Source: Gammaproteobacteria bacterium
GTDB lineage: Bacteria > Pseudomonadota > Gammaproteobacteria > Pseudomonadales > Pseudohongiellaceae
Direction of reading: 5' to 3'
DNA length: 64,000 nt
Assembly (NCBI GenBank): GCA_008081045.1
Contig: VMDC01000016.1
Location: forward strand, 1-64,000
Shown here piece after piece: positions 33,981 to 42,513 of this stretch. Within the stretch, counting starts at the first letter, position 1. Each line of letters opens with the position of its first letter. The notes under the pieces are model-generated. The model worked only from the letters and a program-made list of their open reading frames with translations. It was not told where the DNA came from and searched no databases. The position numbers and the translations under genes are program-made.

Positions 33981-35042
33981 TCAGAGCGCGCGATAGAGCT
34001 CAGCATACAGGTTTGTGACCCAGGGGTTGCCGTCAGGGTCGACGCTGATGTCGATGGCGTTGCCATAAACCTGATCCCAATCCAGTCCATTCCAGCGAAA
34101 GATACTCCGGAGTTTTTCGCTGCCGTCAAATCTGAACTCTGCCGGTGCCACAACATAGACAGACCCGTCTGCACCCACTCCGATATCTCCGGCGAATCCC
34201 GGCAGCTCCTGCCAGAAGCCCTCTACGAGGGTGTAGATGTGATCGCTCATGCCGACGACCCACGGTTGCCCGTTGGGGCCCACATCGATGCGGCTACCGG
34301 AGCCGCCATAGTTTATCCAGCCGAGCCCGTTCCACAGATAAACGCCTTCATAGGAAGCAACCCAGACAGAGCCATCTGCGCCAATGCCGACATCCAGCGC
34401 TTCACCCGGTATCCGCTGCCAGTAGCCATCCACCCACCGGTAAATTTCATGATAAAAGTTAACAATCCATGGGTTGCCCAGTGGATCGACATCAATTCTC
34501 AGAGCACCGCCGGGTGCAGCGAAACCGCCATGACGGCTGAGATGGTAAATTCCGAAGCCCCCCGGCCTAGGGTCTGTACCGATGACCCAGACGTCACCGT
34601 TAGCACCGATTCCGACGTCGTAGGCAAAACCCGGAAGCTGTTGCCAATAAGGATCAAGTTTTGCGGGATTGACGCTGAAAGTTACCGGCGCCGGTGAAAG
34701 CTCTCCCCAATCTGTCAGAGTGAAGAGTCGGTTACCCGTGTTCTTGAATTCAAGCCAGTAGGTGCTGCCGCCCACGCTCGCTTCAGGAATGTTGAGAACG
34801 CCTTCATGAAAAGTCGCTGCCAGCAGACTGCCAGTCGGGCTGACGTTTGCTGAGGCGATCAACTCAAAGCGCATCGGCTCACTGTCCTCCAGCAGCCTGA
34901 ACTCAGCGCTGAATGCGACTTCTCCGGCGATCACTTCCGGCACAGTCAGTATGCCCTGATGAAAGTCAGCGACCTGCGCCCGGCTCGCCGAACTGGTCAC
35001 CAGCATGCACCCGAAGGTCATCAGCTTAAAGTGTCTCCACAT
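33981..35042 (-). CDS. Exported tectonin-like six-bladed beta-propeller protein
   Basis: The ATG at 35042 follows GGAG by six bases and opens a signal peptide (about 23 residues). A TTG 15 bases upstream is unlikely. The mature protein has two parts. First come two copies of a 50-residue unit beginning HQGILTVPEV and HEGVLNIPEA. Then come six blade motifs of tectonin type, alternating between an ADGSVWV form and a DPxGNPWV form. Tectonin-like propellers bind carbohydrates or surface ligands in known members. No enzyme motif is seen. It is probably periplasmic or surface-associated. I cannot name a specific function. Confidence 0.72.
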   Translation of the reverse strand: MWRHFKLMTFGCMLVTSSASRAQVADFHQGILTVPEVIAGEVAFSAEFRLLEDSEPMRFELIASANVSPTGSLLAATFHEGVLNIPEASVGGSTYWLEFKNTGNRLFTLTDWGELSPAPVTFSVNPAKLDPYWQQLPGFAYDVGIGANGDVWVIGTDPRPGGFGIYHLSRHGGFAAPGGALRIDVDPLGNPWIVNFYHEIYRWVDGYWQRIPGEALDVGIGADGSVWVASYEGVYLWNGLGWINYGGSGSRIDVGPNGQPWVVGMSDHIYTLVEGFWQELPGFAGDIGVGADGSVYVVAPAEFRFDGSEKLRSIFRWNGLDWDQVYGNAIDISVDPDGNPWVTNLYAELYRAL

Positions 35043-35167
35043 TGCAGACTCCGGCAATTAGGTTAATGGCTCTGGCCACTATGCCGAGAGAAGGCTGAAC
35101 GCTTTCTTAACGGGATTCGCTAAAAAGCCGGGAGGTCTTGCAGTGTCTGAACAGGCAACGGTGCTCT

Positions 35168-36517
35168 TTAGATCGCGTCGCTGATACTTGAGAGGTTGAA
35201 GTTTGAAACCTTGAGGGTAGGCACGACAATCGGGGTGCTGACAGAACTGTTCTCGGAAGCCGCTACTCTGACACTGGGTCCGAGCATTTCAACATTCTGA
35301 AGCATTTCCACCAGCGACTGATTGAAACGAAAGTTGGTGACAGGCCGTGATATCCGGCCATTTTCGATCAGAAAAGTGCCATCGCGGGTCAGGCCGGTGT
35401 AGGAGATGCTTCTGGGATTCAGCCCGCGAATATACCAGAAGCGCGTGATCAGCACGCCCCGCTCCGTACTCGCGATCATCTCGTCCAGACTGTCATCACC
35501 TCCTGCCATAATGAAGTTGCCCGGGCCCGGTAGCGGCGACTCACCGAGCTGATCCGCCCAGAATCTGGGTCGCGACAGGTTGGTTAAACGGCCGCTGCTG
35601 ACCCAGGTGGTTGGCTCCCGCGCTTGCCCCTCATCAGTGAACGGAGCCACTTCGGCGTCGCCATAGGCCGGGTCGCTGAGCAGGGTAACCCGATCATCAA
35701 ACAGCTGCTCGCCCAGCCGATTTCCACCGCCGGTTCGGGAGAAGTAAGAGCGGCCTTCGTCTGCCAGGCGCTGGTTGAACGCATTTCTCATCCGGAGCAT
35801 GAGCATGCCCACTGCCGTTGGCTCAAGAATCGCGGTGTACTGTCCGGGCTCTAATGGGGTTTTACGCCAATTACGGCATTTGCGCACTGCATCCACAGCC
35901 ACTCTCTGACTCTCGATCTGATTCCAGTCGTTTGCCTCATCGCCGGCCCAGCCAGACTGCAGGCCATCGCGGGTTCGGGAGGTGAGGGTGTAGGCGACGC
36001 CGGTCCCGGCGTGGGCGCCGAACAGGCCGGCGGAAGTGGCTACCGCAGAAGTGCCCGCCCTGACATCCATGTAGGAAGCGGCAATCTGCCCGGCTGCTTC
36101 GGCCTGCTGGATGGCAATCGCAGCCGCTTCCGCTCGCGTAAGCGGTTCAAGTTCCCCGGTGCTGTCGTAGTAACCCTGATTCGGCATGAAGGACTGAGGC
36201 CCGAGTTCGGGCATATACTCCGGGCTTTCAGGCGCCAGGCGCGCCATGGATTCTGACTGTCTGACGGCAGCTTCCAGCGCCTGTCCCTCGATGCTGTTGG
36301 TACTGATCGAGGCGACTCGTTTGCCAAACACACTGGTGATGGTGATGGCGGTTCTGTCTGCGCCGCCGGCACTGGTTATCCGATTGGTGGCGACGCGCGT
36401 GTAGCCACGCCACCCCGACTCGACATTGACGCGACAGTGATCGGCCTGCGATAAACGCATGACGGTGTCACACAGGGCTCTGATGTCGCTTTCAGAAAGT
36501 CCTTTTGCTTCTGCCAT
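35168..36517 (-). CDS. TldE/PmbA-like protein (partner of the upstream TldD-like protease)
   Basis: The 449-residue product belongs to the TldD/PmbA (TldE) family. It lacks the HExxxH zinc motif, as TldE subunits do, and keeps the C-terminal TERGVLITRFWYIRGLNP segment (family core TxxGxLxxxxxYxRxxN). In E. coli the TldD-TldE heterodimer is a cytoplasmic metalloprotease that trims unfolded or modified peptides such as microcin B17 and the antitoxin CcdA. Here it lies 15 bases downstream of the TldD-like gene and has no signal peptide, although its partner has a Tat signal. Either it is co-exported with TldD or the pair is separated. Confidence 0.85.
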   Translation of the reverse strand: MAEAKGLSESDIRALCDTVMRLSQADHCRVNVESGWRGYTRVATNRITSAGGADRTAITITSVFGKRVASISTNSIEGQALEAAVRQSESMARLAPESPEYMPELGPQSFMPNQGYYDSTGELEPLTRAEAAAIAIQQAEAAGQIAASYMDVRAGTSAVATSAGLFGAHAGTGVAYTLTSRTRDGLQSGWAGDEANDWNQIESQRVAVDAVRKCRNWRKTPLEPGQYTAILEPTAVGMLMLRMRNAFNQRLADEGRSYFSRTGGGNRLGEQLFDDRVTLLSDPAYGDAEVAPFTDEGQAREPTTWVSSGRLTNLSRPRFWADQLGESPLPGPGNFIMAGGDDSLDEMIASTERGVLITRFWYIRGLNPRSISYTGLTRDGTFLIENGRISRPVTNFRFNQSLVEMLQNVEMLGPSVRVAASENSSVSTPIVVPTLKVSNFNLSSISDAI

Positions 36518-36532
36518 AGTTTCGGATGACCT

Positions 36533-38224
36533 TTAAGCGGTGTTAATGATGTCAATATCTCTGAACAAAGAGATAGGACAGCCGTGAGAAACGGCATTAA
36601 CCTGAATCGGCTGTCCTTTGGCATCACCAAAAGAAGCGCCGAGATAATAAGTCTGTGCGCCACCGATTACATCGAGGGAGTTCCAGAATTCAGGCGTGCG
36701 GCCGACGTAGGCGACATCGCGCAGCATTTGAAATTTTCGTCCGTTGCGGATTTCCCAGAACACCTGCCCGCCAAACTGAATGTTGTAGCGTTGCTGGTCG
36801 ATAGAATAGGAGCCTCGCCCTTCGATCAGTATTCCCCGCTCTGTTGCAGCGATGACATCGTTTTCGCTGAGATTGGCTTCGCCGGGCAGCATGCTTACAT
36901 TGGGCATGCGCTGGAATGGCATGGACTCCCAGTTCTGGCCATAGGAGCAACCATGACTGCGTTCGATGCCGGTGTACTGCGAGATCCAGGCGGCCTGTTC
37001 CCGGGTGGTTTGATAGTCAACAAAGAGGCCGTCCTTAATGATTGGCCAGGACTCGGCGGGAACGCCTTCATCATCCCAACCGGTTGTTGCACAGCCGCCA
37101 AATTCAGTCCTGTTGCCTTCGAACTGCAGGAACTCCGGACCCATCCTCAGCTTGCCGATCACGTCTTCAGGCGGATAGATAAACGATGTGCCCGCATAAT
37201 TTGCCTCAAAGCCCAAAGCCCGGTCGAGCTCGGTGGGATGGCCAATATTCTCATGGATCGTCAGCCACAGGTTAGAAGGATGGAGCACCAGATCCCACTT
37301 GCCGGGCTCGACACCGGGAGCGTCCAGCTTCATGGCCGCCTCTTCCGCCCAACCCTGTGCGTTGGCCGCCAGTTCCAGGCCCATCACATATTCATAACCG
37401 CGCCCTGCTGGCTCGACAACCGCACTCCGGGTCTGAAAATCACTGCCGTCTGGTGAAATTGCCGTGATGTTGATCGACGGATTAATGCGCATCAGGGTTT
37501 GCCGGACCACGGACCCTTCGGTGGTTGCCAGCAGACGTTCCTCCTTAACGGAGAGAATGCTGGTGGAAGCAAAGCGGATGTTATTGACCCGCAAGGCTTC
37601 TTCATTAACACGCAAAAGCAGCGCCGCCTTGTCCTCTATCGGAATTGTGAAAGGGTCAATGCTGTGAGGCGTTACCCAATCCGCGTTGGGAAAGCTGTCG
37701 ACCGGCGCCAGCACGGTGGTGGAGGGCGCGACCTCATTATTGGCGCGAGCAATTGCCACAGCCTCTTGCGCGGTCCGGGTAACAGCATCGCGGGAGAAGT
37801 CCTGGGTTGCGGCAAAGCCCCAGGACCCGCCTACCAGTGCGCGGATATTGAGACCATAGGAATCCGTACTTTGCACCTGAGTGATCATCTGCTCGCGAGC
37901 CCCTACCGCTTCAAACTGGGTGCGAATAACCCGGCCGTCTGCGTAGTCCGCGCCTGCGCTGCGTGCTGCGTCCATCGCCAGAGCCAACAGCTCCCGTTCG
38001 GTTGAGCTCATACTCTGCGCCGCTGCCGGCGGCGCAGGCAGCAGTATGCCGGCGCCGGCCGCCATGGCGGAAAGTCTCATGAAGTCGCGTCTTGAAAGTT
38101 GAGGAGCGCCAAAAGGAGACTGAGGGACGAACGGCTTTCCCGACTCGGTCACTGAGCCGAGATGATTGATCGGTAGAGGAATTCTTTGCACTGAAAATCC
38201 GCGCTGGCTTAGCTTCGACGCCAT
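36533..38224 (-). CDS. Tat-exported TldD-like zinc metalloprotease
   Basis: The 563-residue product carries a twin-arginine signal, SRRDFMRLSAMAAGAG (residues 44-59), followed by an AAAQ cleavage site near 70. The n-region is unusually long (43 residues). The TldD zinc motif HENIGH (324-329, HExxxH) and the C-terminal conserved cysteine in VSHGCPISLF are present, so it should be active. Standard TldD is about 480 residues and cytoplasmic; export suggests a periplasmic peptide substrate. It forms a two-gene operon with the TldE-like gene and diverges from the sulfatase across a region with a 10-bp inverted repeat. Confidence 0.85.
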   Translation of the reverse strand: MASKLSQRGFSVQRIPLPINHLGSVTESGKPFVPQSPFGAPQLSRRDFMRLSAMAAGAGILLPAPPAAAQSMSSTERELLALAMDAARSAGADYADGRVIRTQFEAVGAREQMITQVQSTDSYGLNIRALVGGSWGFAATQDFSRDAVTRTAQEAVAIARANNEVAPSTTVLAPVDSFPNADWVTPHSIDPFTIPIEDKAALLLRVNEEALRVNNIRFASTSILSVKEERLLATTEGSVVRQTLMRINPSINITAISPDGSDFQTRSAVVEPAGRGYEYVMGLELAANAQGWAEEAAMKLDAPGVEPGKWDLVLHPSNLWLTIHENIGHPTELDRALGFEANYAGTSFIYPPEDVIGKLRMGPEFLQFEGNRTEFGGCATTGWDDEGVPAESWPIIKDGLFVDYQTTREQAAWISQYTGIERSHGCSYGQNWESMPFQRMPNVSMLPGEANLSENDVIAATERGILIEGRGSYSIDQQRYNIQFGGQVFWEIRNGRKFQMLRDVAYVGRTPEFWNSLDVIGGAQTYYLGASFGDAKGQPIQVNAVSHGCPISLFRDIDIINTA

Positions 38225-38289
38225 CGAGAATAGCTTACCCGAACCTGAAATGTAAGATAAACGAGGGTGAGCGCCCGGTCGCAGAGCTG

Positions 38290-38319
38290 CCGGTAACAGG
38301 GCGATTTTGCTGTTACCGG
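38290..38319. repeat. Perfect 10-bp inverted repeat in the tldD-sulfatase divergent region
   Basis: CCGGTAACAG and CTGTTACCGG flank a 10-base spacer in the space between two divergent starts. The 20-bp centre-to-centre spacing (two helical turns) would suit a dimeric regulator; it could also be an RNA hairpin in a leader. Confidence 0.6.
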
Positions 38320-38429
38320 ATCAGGCGGGCACCGGAGGCCGGGCAGCGGCCTGAGCTATTGACTGCGGTGCGGGTGATGCCAGAAACTGGTCGCTCCCGC
38401 TCTGAAGTCGCAACCGAAAGTGATCACTG

Positions 38430-40076
38430 ATGAAACAGCTGGCTTTTTCCTGTCTCACCGCGCTACTTGTGTGTGCCTGTGATGCGCCTCAACAAGCCCT
38501 GACTGATCAACCTGTCCTTCCTGATAGGCCGAATATCCTGTGGCTGGTTGCGGAAGATCTCAGTCCGATTATCCCGGCGTTCGGAGACGACACGGTGGCG
38601 ACGCCGAATCTCGACCGGCTTGCAGCGGAAGGCGTTCGCTACACCCGGGTATTTTCTACTTCCGGAGTCTGTGCGCCGAGCCGGGCTGCTCTGGCGACAG
38701 GCATGTACCAGAACAGAATTGGCGCGCAGCACATGAGAACGACAAACGTGTCCGGGTTTGGTGTTGATGGTCTGATTCCTTATGAAGCCGTGCCGCCGCC
38801 TTTCGTCAAAATGCACAGCCAGTATTTCAGGGAAGCCGGTTATTACACGAGCAATAATGCCAAGGAGGATTATCAGTTTCGCAAGGCGGTTACGGCCTGG
38901 GATGACAGCAGCCGAACCGCACACTGGCGTAACCGAGGGCCGGATCAGCCGTTTTTTTCTGTCTTTAATTTCAACATAACCCACGAGAGCCAGATTTGGG
39001 TGCAGGCCGAAAATCCGCTTCGAGTGCCTGAAGATCTTGAGGTGCCGATTCCGCCATACCTGCCGGATACCGCTGTGGCCCAGCGAGACGTGCGGCAGGT
39101 TTATTCCAATATAGTTGCCATGGATGAACAGGTGGGCCAGATTCTCGAAGAACTGGAACAGGACGGTTTGCTGGAGAGCACTGTGATCTTCTGGTACTCC
39201 GATCACGGCGGGCCTTTACCCCGGCAAAAGCGTCTCCTGTATGACGCCGGCCTGCAGGTGCCGATGATTATTCGCTATCCGGACAGGTGGCGGGCAGGAG
39301 AGCTTGACGATCAGCTGATCAGTTTTGTTGATTTCAAATCGACCGCTCTTTCTCTGGCGGGTATCGAGCCTCCCGAATATGTGGATGGCCGGGCGTTTGC
39401 CGGTGAATTTCAGTCGTCAGAGTCGCGTCTGTATATCCATGCGGCGGCAGACCGTTTTGACCGACAGTACGATACGATCCGGGCGGTGCGCGATGACCGT
39501 TTCAAATATCTGCGCAACTATCATCCGGAGCAGGGCTATTACCTGCCGCTGACCTACCGGGAACAGATGCCAATCATGCAGGAGTTGCTGCGTCTGAGAG
39601 ACCAGAACGGGTTAACAGAGGCTCAGTCGCAATGGTTTCGGGAAAACAAGCCGGCAGAAGAGCTCTTTGACACGCTGGCAGACCCTCATGAGCTGACCAA
39701 TCTTGCGCTTGACCCGGCATACAGCGACAAGCTTCTCGAGCTCAGAGCAGAGCTTGATCGCTGGCTCTCCGGTTTTGATGACAAGGGGATGATGCCGGAG
39801 CCCGACCTGATTAATGAGATCTGGCCGGGCATGGAGCAGCCAGTGACCAGTAGCCCGACAGCCTCCCGCCAGTATGACAGGGTCGTGCTATCGAGCCTGA
39901 CGCCGGGCGCCAACATTGGTTACCAGATGCTGGGCCCCGCGGAGGAATTTGGCAGCACCTGGCAGGTCTACACAGAACCACTGGAACTGCTGCCCGGTAT
40001 GCGCCTGATCGCGATTGCTCACCGTATCGGTTATCAGCCCAGCTCGATGATTGAGCTTGACGCGATCGCCCGATAA
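38430..40076 (+). CDS. Lipoprotein sulfatase (formylglycine-type)
   Basis: The 548-residue protein is a type I sulfatase. The lipobox VCAC places the lipidated cysteine at residue 17. The formylglycine motif is CAPSR (81-85), within GVCAPSRAALATG, and the metal-binding NILWLVAEDL and WYSDHGGPL segments are present. Cys81 must be oxidised by a formylglycine-generating enzyme, which is not in this window. The last 60 residues (YDRVVLSSLTPGANIGYQML onward) look like a CHB_HEX_C-type beta-sandwich. It is closest in style to heparan-type N-sulfatases, but the substrate is unknown. The likely site of action is the periplasm or outer membrane. Confidence 0.88.
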   Translation: MKQLAFSCLTALLVCACDAPQQALTDQPVLPDRPNILWLVAEDLSPIIPAFGDDTVATPNLDRLAAEGVRYTRVFSTSGVCAPSRAALATGMYQNRIGAQHMRTTNVSGFGVDGLIPYEAVPPPFVKMHSQYFREAGYYTSNNAKEDYQFRKAVTAWDDSSRTAHWRNRGPDQPFFSVFNFNITHESQIWVQAENPLRVPEDLEVPIPPYLPDTAVAQRDVRQVYSNIVAMDEQVGQILEELEQDGLLESTVIFWYSDHGGPLPRQKRLLYDAGLQVPMIIRYPDRWRAGELDDQLISFVDFKSTALSLAGIEPPEYVDGRAFAGEFQSSESRLYIHAAADRFDRQYDTIRAVRDDRFKYLRNYHPEQGYYLPLTYREQMPIMQELLRLRDQNGLTEAQSQWFRENKPAEELFDTLADPHELTNLALDPAYSDKLLELRAELDRWLSGFDDKGMMPEPDLINEIWPGMEQPVTSSPTASRQYDRVVLSSLTPGANIGYQMLGPAEEFGSTWQVYTEPLELLPGMRLIAIAHRIGYQPSSMIELDAIAR

Positions 40077-40096
40077 TTCTTTCAGCAAGGTTGCTG

Positions 40097-40723
40097 CTAG
40101 GATTTTGCTGATGAATGCGTATCCCAGACCAGCAGCTGATTATTTGCCGGCATGCTCAAATCCTGCTTCAGCCGCAGCCCGGCGCGCTGGGCGAGCGCGT
40201 TGATCCATTCGAAATCCCTGACCCCGCTGACAGGATTTCTCTCCTTCAGCCACTCATCAAAACTGGCATTGCTGGGGGTGGTAAATTCGCCTTTATATTT
40301 GAACGGGCCATATACCAGCAGCTGTGCCTGCGCATTCATGTGATCAGAGATTTCAGCGAAGAAGTTTTCAACGGAATTTTCCGACATGATGTGCAGCGAG
40401 TTCGCGGTGAAAACGGCATCAAACCGGCCACAGGCCCACGGCCGGTGGTCGACGTCGAGTCTGATTGGTTCAGGAAGATTCTCCAGCGAGGCATGCATAA
40501 TTCTGCGGGCAAGGTCGTTGAGATTACTGGCCACATCAGAGGAGTGCCAGGTCAGATAGGGCAGTGATTGCGCAAAGTACAGCGCGTGCTGGCCCGTGCC
40601 GCCGCCGATTTCAAGAACGGACTGACAGCCTGTCAGCAGTGTTCTGAGGTGTGCAAGAATCGGATCTTTGTTGTTCTCACACGCCTGGCTGAAGGGGAAA
40701 TCTGATTCGGATTCATTAGCCAT
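40097..40723 (-). CDS. DUF938 SAM-dependent methyltransferase-like protein
   Basis: The 208-residue protein matches the DUF938 family, which has a class I methyltransferase fold. The SAM-binding loop reads VLEIGGGTGQHALYFA (about residues 36-51), and the family segment VFTANSLHIMS follows near 105. Its substrate is unknown. It precedes no obvious partner; yaaA lies 38 bases upstream in the same direction and may be co-transcribed. Confidence 0.85.
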   Translation of the reverse strand: MANESESDFPFSQACENNKDPILAHLRTLLTGCQSVLEIGGGTGQHALYFAQSLPYLTWHSSDVASNLNDLARRIMHASLENLPEPIRLDVDHRPWACGRFDAVFTANSLHIMSENSVENFFAEISDHMNAQAQLLVYGPFKYKGEFTTPSNASFDEWLKERNPVSGVRDFEWINALAQRAGLRLKQDLSMPANNQLLVWDTHSSAKS

Positions 40724-40761
40724 TGAGCCGCCTCAGGCATTCGCGCCTATCCAGAAAGACG

Positions 40762-41547
40762 TCAAGCGGCGCTTTGTTTGCGCTTGAATATCAGTTTTCC
40801 GCCCGAAGATTCTTCCGGATCGAAGCGATAGCCATCAACGTCGAAACCGGTCAGTAGTTCCGGCTTTTTCAGCCGGTTTTTAATGATGTAGGCTGCCATC
40901 TGGCCGCGGGCTTTTTTAGCGAAGAAGCTGATTATTCGATACTTGCCGTTAGACCAGTCCTTGAACACCGGCGTGATAATCTGGGCGTCTAGCAATTTTG
41001 TGTCAATGGAGTTGAAGTACTCATTGGAGGCGAGGTTGACCAGCGTGTTGGTTTTGGCAGCGCGGGTATCAAATTCCTTGTTCAGTGTTTTGGTGAGTTT
41101 GTCACCCCAGAACTCGTAAAGACTCTGAGCGCCGTTAGAAGCAAACTTCCGTCCCATCTCCAGGCGATAGGCCTGCATCAGATCAAGCGGTCTCAGCATG
41201 CCGTACAGGCCAGACAGAATCCGCAGGTGGTCCTGGGCGAAGTTGAGATCGGCAGTGCTGAAGTCTTCCGCCTGCAGCCCGAGATACACATCGCCTCTGA
41301 ACGCAAAGATTGCCTGCTTGGCGTTATCCAGATCAAAGGGGGTGTGCCAGTTGGCGAAGCGCTGGTGATTTTCATCAGCAAGCTTTGAGCTGATGCTCAT
41401 CAGCTCGGACAGTTCGTCAGGTTCCAGCTTTCTCAGATCTTTGATCAGGGCTCGGGATTCTTTCAGAAACTCTGGCTGTGAAAACTTGCGCGTTTTGGCC
41501 TTGGTTTCAAAGTCCAGAGATTTGGCGGGTGAGACCACTACTAGCAT
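40762..41547 (-). CDS. yaaA: Peroxide stress resistance protein YaaA (DUF328)
   Basis: The 261-residue product matches YaaA in length and sequence, starting MLVVVSPAKSLDFE and containing LSGLYGMLRPLDLMQAYRLEMG (shown in part) and NLASNEYFNSI. In E. coli, YaaA lowers free iron under hydrogen peroxide stress and has a DNA-binding fold. The upstream DUF4265-like gene ends five bases before its start, so they form an operon. Confidence 0.95.
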   Translation of the reverse strand: MLVVVSPAKSLDFETKAKTRKFSQPEFLKESRALIKDLRKLEPDELSELMSISSKLADENHQRFANWHTPFDLDNAKQAIFAFRGDVYLGLQAEDFSTADLNFAQDHLRILSGLYGMLRPLDLMQAYRLEMGRKFASNGAQSLYEFWGDKLTKTLNKEFDTRAAKTNTLVNLASNEYFNSIDTKLLDAQIITPVFKDWSNGKYRIISFFAKKARGQMAAYIIKNRLKKPELLTGFDVDGYRFDPEESSGGKLIFKRKQSAA

Positions 41548-41552
41548 AGAGA

Positions 41553-42056
41553 CTATTCCTGATTATCAAATTCCAGCCACCAGTTTAGCGGCGTTGTTCC
41601 GTCTTCGGGGTCGTATACATTGCCATAATACCAAACGGTATCCGAGAACTTTTCGCTGGCGCGGTTTAACAGCGATTCGATAGCAGTAAATCCGAGCGAC
41701 ACGTGAACGCTGTATACCAGCGCCCGCTCAGCCTGAAGGTCGAGCGACCCCCCGAGCTTTTCGATCGCTGAGGTCACAAACTCTTCAAGGGCTTCGAGAC
41801 GGTGCTTACGAAACACCCTGACGCACAGATTACCGCTGCGCCTTTCCAGCTCATATTCAGCGGTGGACGGATTTATGACCTTCAGGATGTCACCTGCGGC
41901 CAAATTCCGCGCGAGCAGTGGTGATTTCAGGAGCCGTACCCGATCGGTGCCGCTGTCCAGCAATTCCGCCTGCAGGCTTTCGAAGACCGGCTCCCCTTCT
42001 GCATTCAGGCCTGCCAGGAAGGGCAGCTCCAACTTGTTGGCGACTGTTTCTATCAT
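41553..42056 (-). CDS. DUF4265-like protein of unknown function
   Basis: The 167-residue product has no signal or membrane segment. It resembles the DUF4265 family in its N-terminal part (AGDILKVINPSTAEYELERRSGNLCVRVF, shown in part) and ends in an acidic, tryptophan-rich tail, PLNWWLEFDNQE. No catalytic motif is recognised. It lies directly upstream of yaaA, five bases apart, which suggests co-expression under oxidative stress. Confidence 0.6.
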   Translation of the reverse strand: MIETVANKLELPFLAGLNAEGEPVFESLQAELLDSGTDRVRLLKSPLLARNLAAGDILKVINPSTAEYELERRSGNLCVRVFRKHRLEALEEFVTSAIEKLGGSLDLQAERALVYSVHVSLGFTAIESLLNRASEKFSDTVWYYGNVYDPEDGTTPLNWWLEFDNQE

Positions 42057-42108
42057 AGGAAAAGCAACAGAGAGTAGAATGACCGCAAAGCAATAGACAA
42101 AGGCGCCT

Positions 42109-42468
42109 ATGATAGAGCGACTGCAGAAATTTGCTAAGGTTTTGAGCCGAATTCGCTACATATTGCTGCCGCTGGCCGGGGCGTGTGCCGTATTGACTCT
42201 GCTCAGTCTGATAGACAATCCCTGGCTTGCTGATGACCGCTGGCTGCTCCACAGTTTCATGGGTTTTCTGTGGGTGCTTATGCTGTATACAGCAAGTGAG
42301 GTATTTCCGCGCCTTCCGCCGGCGGTTGCGAGCGCTGAGAACTGGCGGCAGCGCCTGTCATACCGTTTGCGGCGGGGCATGATGTGGTTACTGGCTGTGC
42401 TGTTTCTGAGTCTCACCGTGTCTTTGATTCTGCTCAGCTACCAGCTGCTACGCGTGTCATTTATGTAG
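42109..42468 (+). CDS. Small inner-membrane protein of unknown function
   Basis: The 119-residue protein has three hydrophobic segments: about residues 17-36, 46-63 and 92-113. A basic loop rich in Arg joins the second and third. No family is recognised. It diverges from the DUF4265-like gene and is followed closely by the TRAP permease genes, so it could belong to their transcript. The start is an ATG with weak ribosome-binding site. Confidence 0.6.
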   Translation: MIERLQKFAKVLSRIRYILLPLAGACAVLTLLSLIDNPWLADDRWLLHSFMGFLWVLMLYTASEVFPRLPPAVASAENWRQRLSYRLRRGMMWLLAVLFLSLTVSLILLSYQLLRVSFM

Positions 42469-42513
42469 GTTTTACCGGGGAATGTGGCATTATGGCGCAG
42501 CCTCGAGCCCGTT

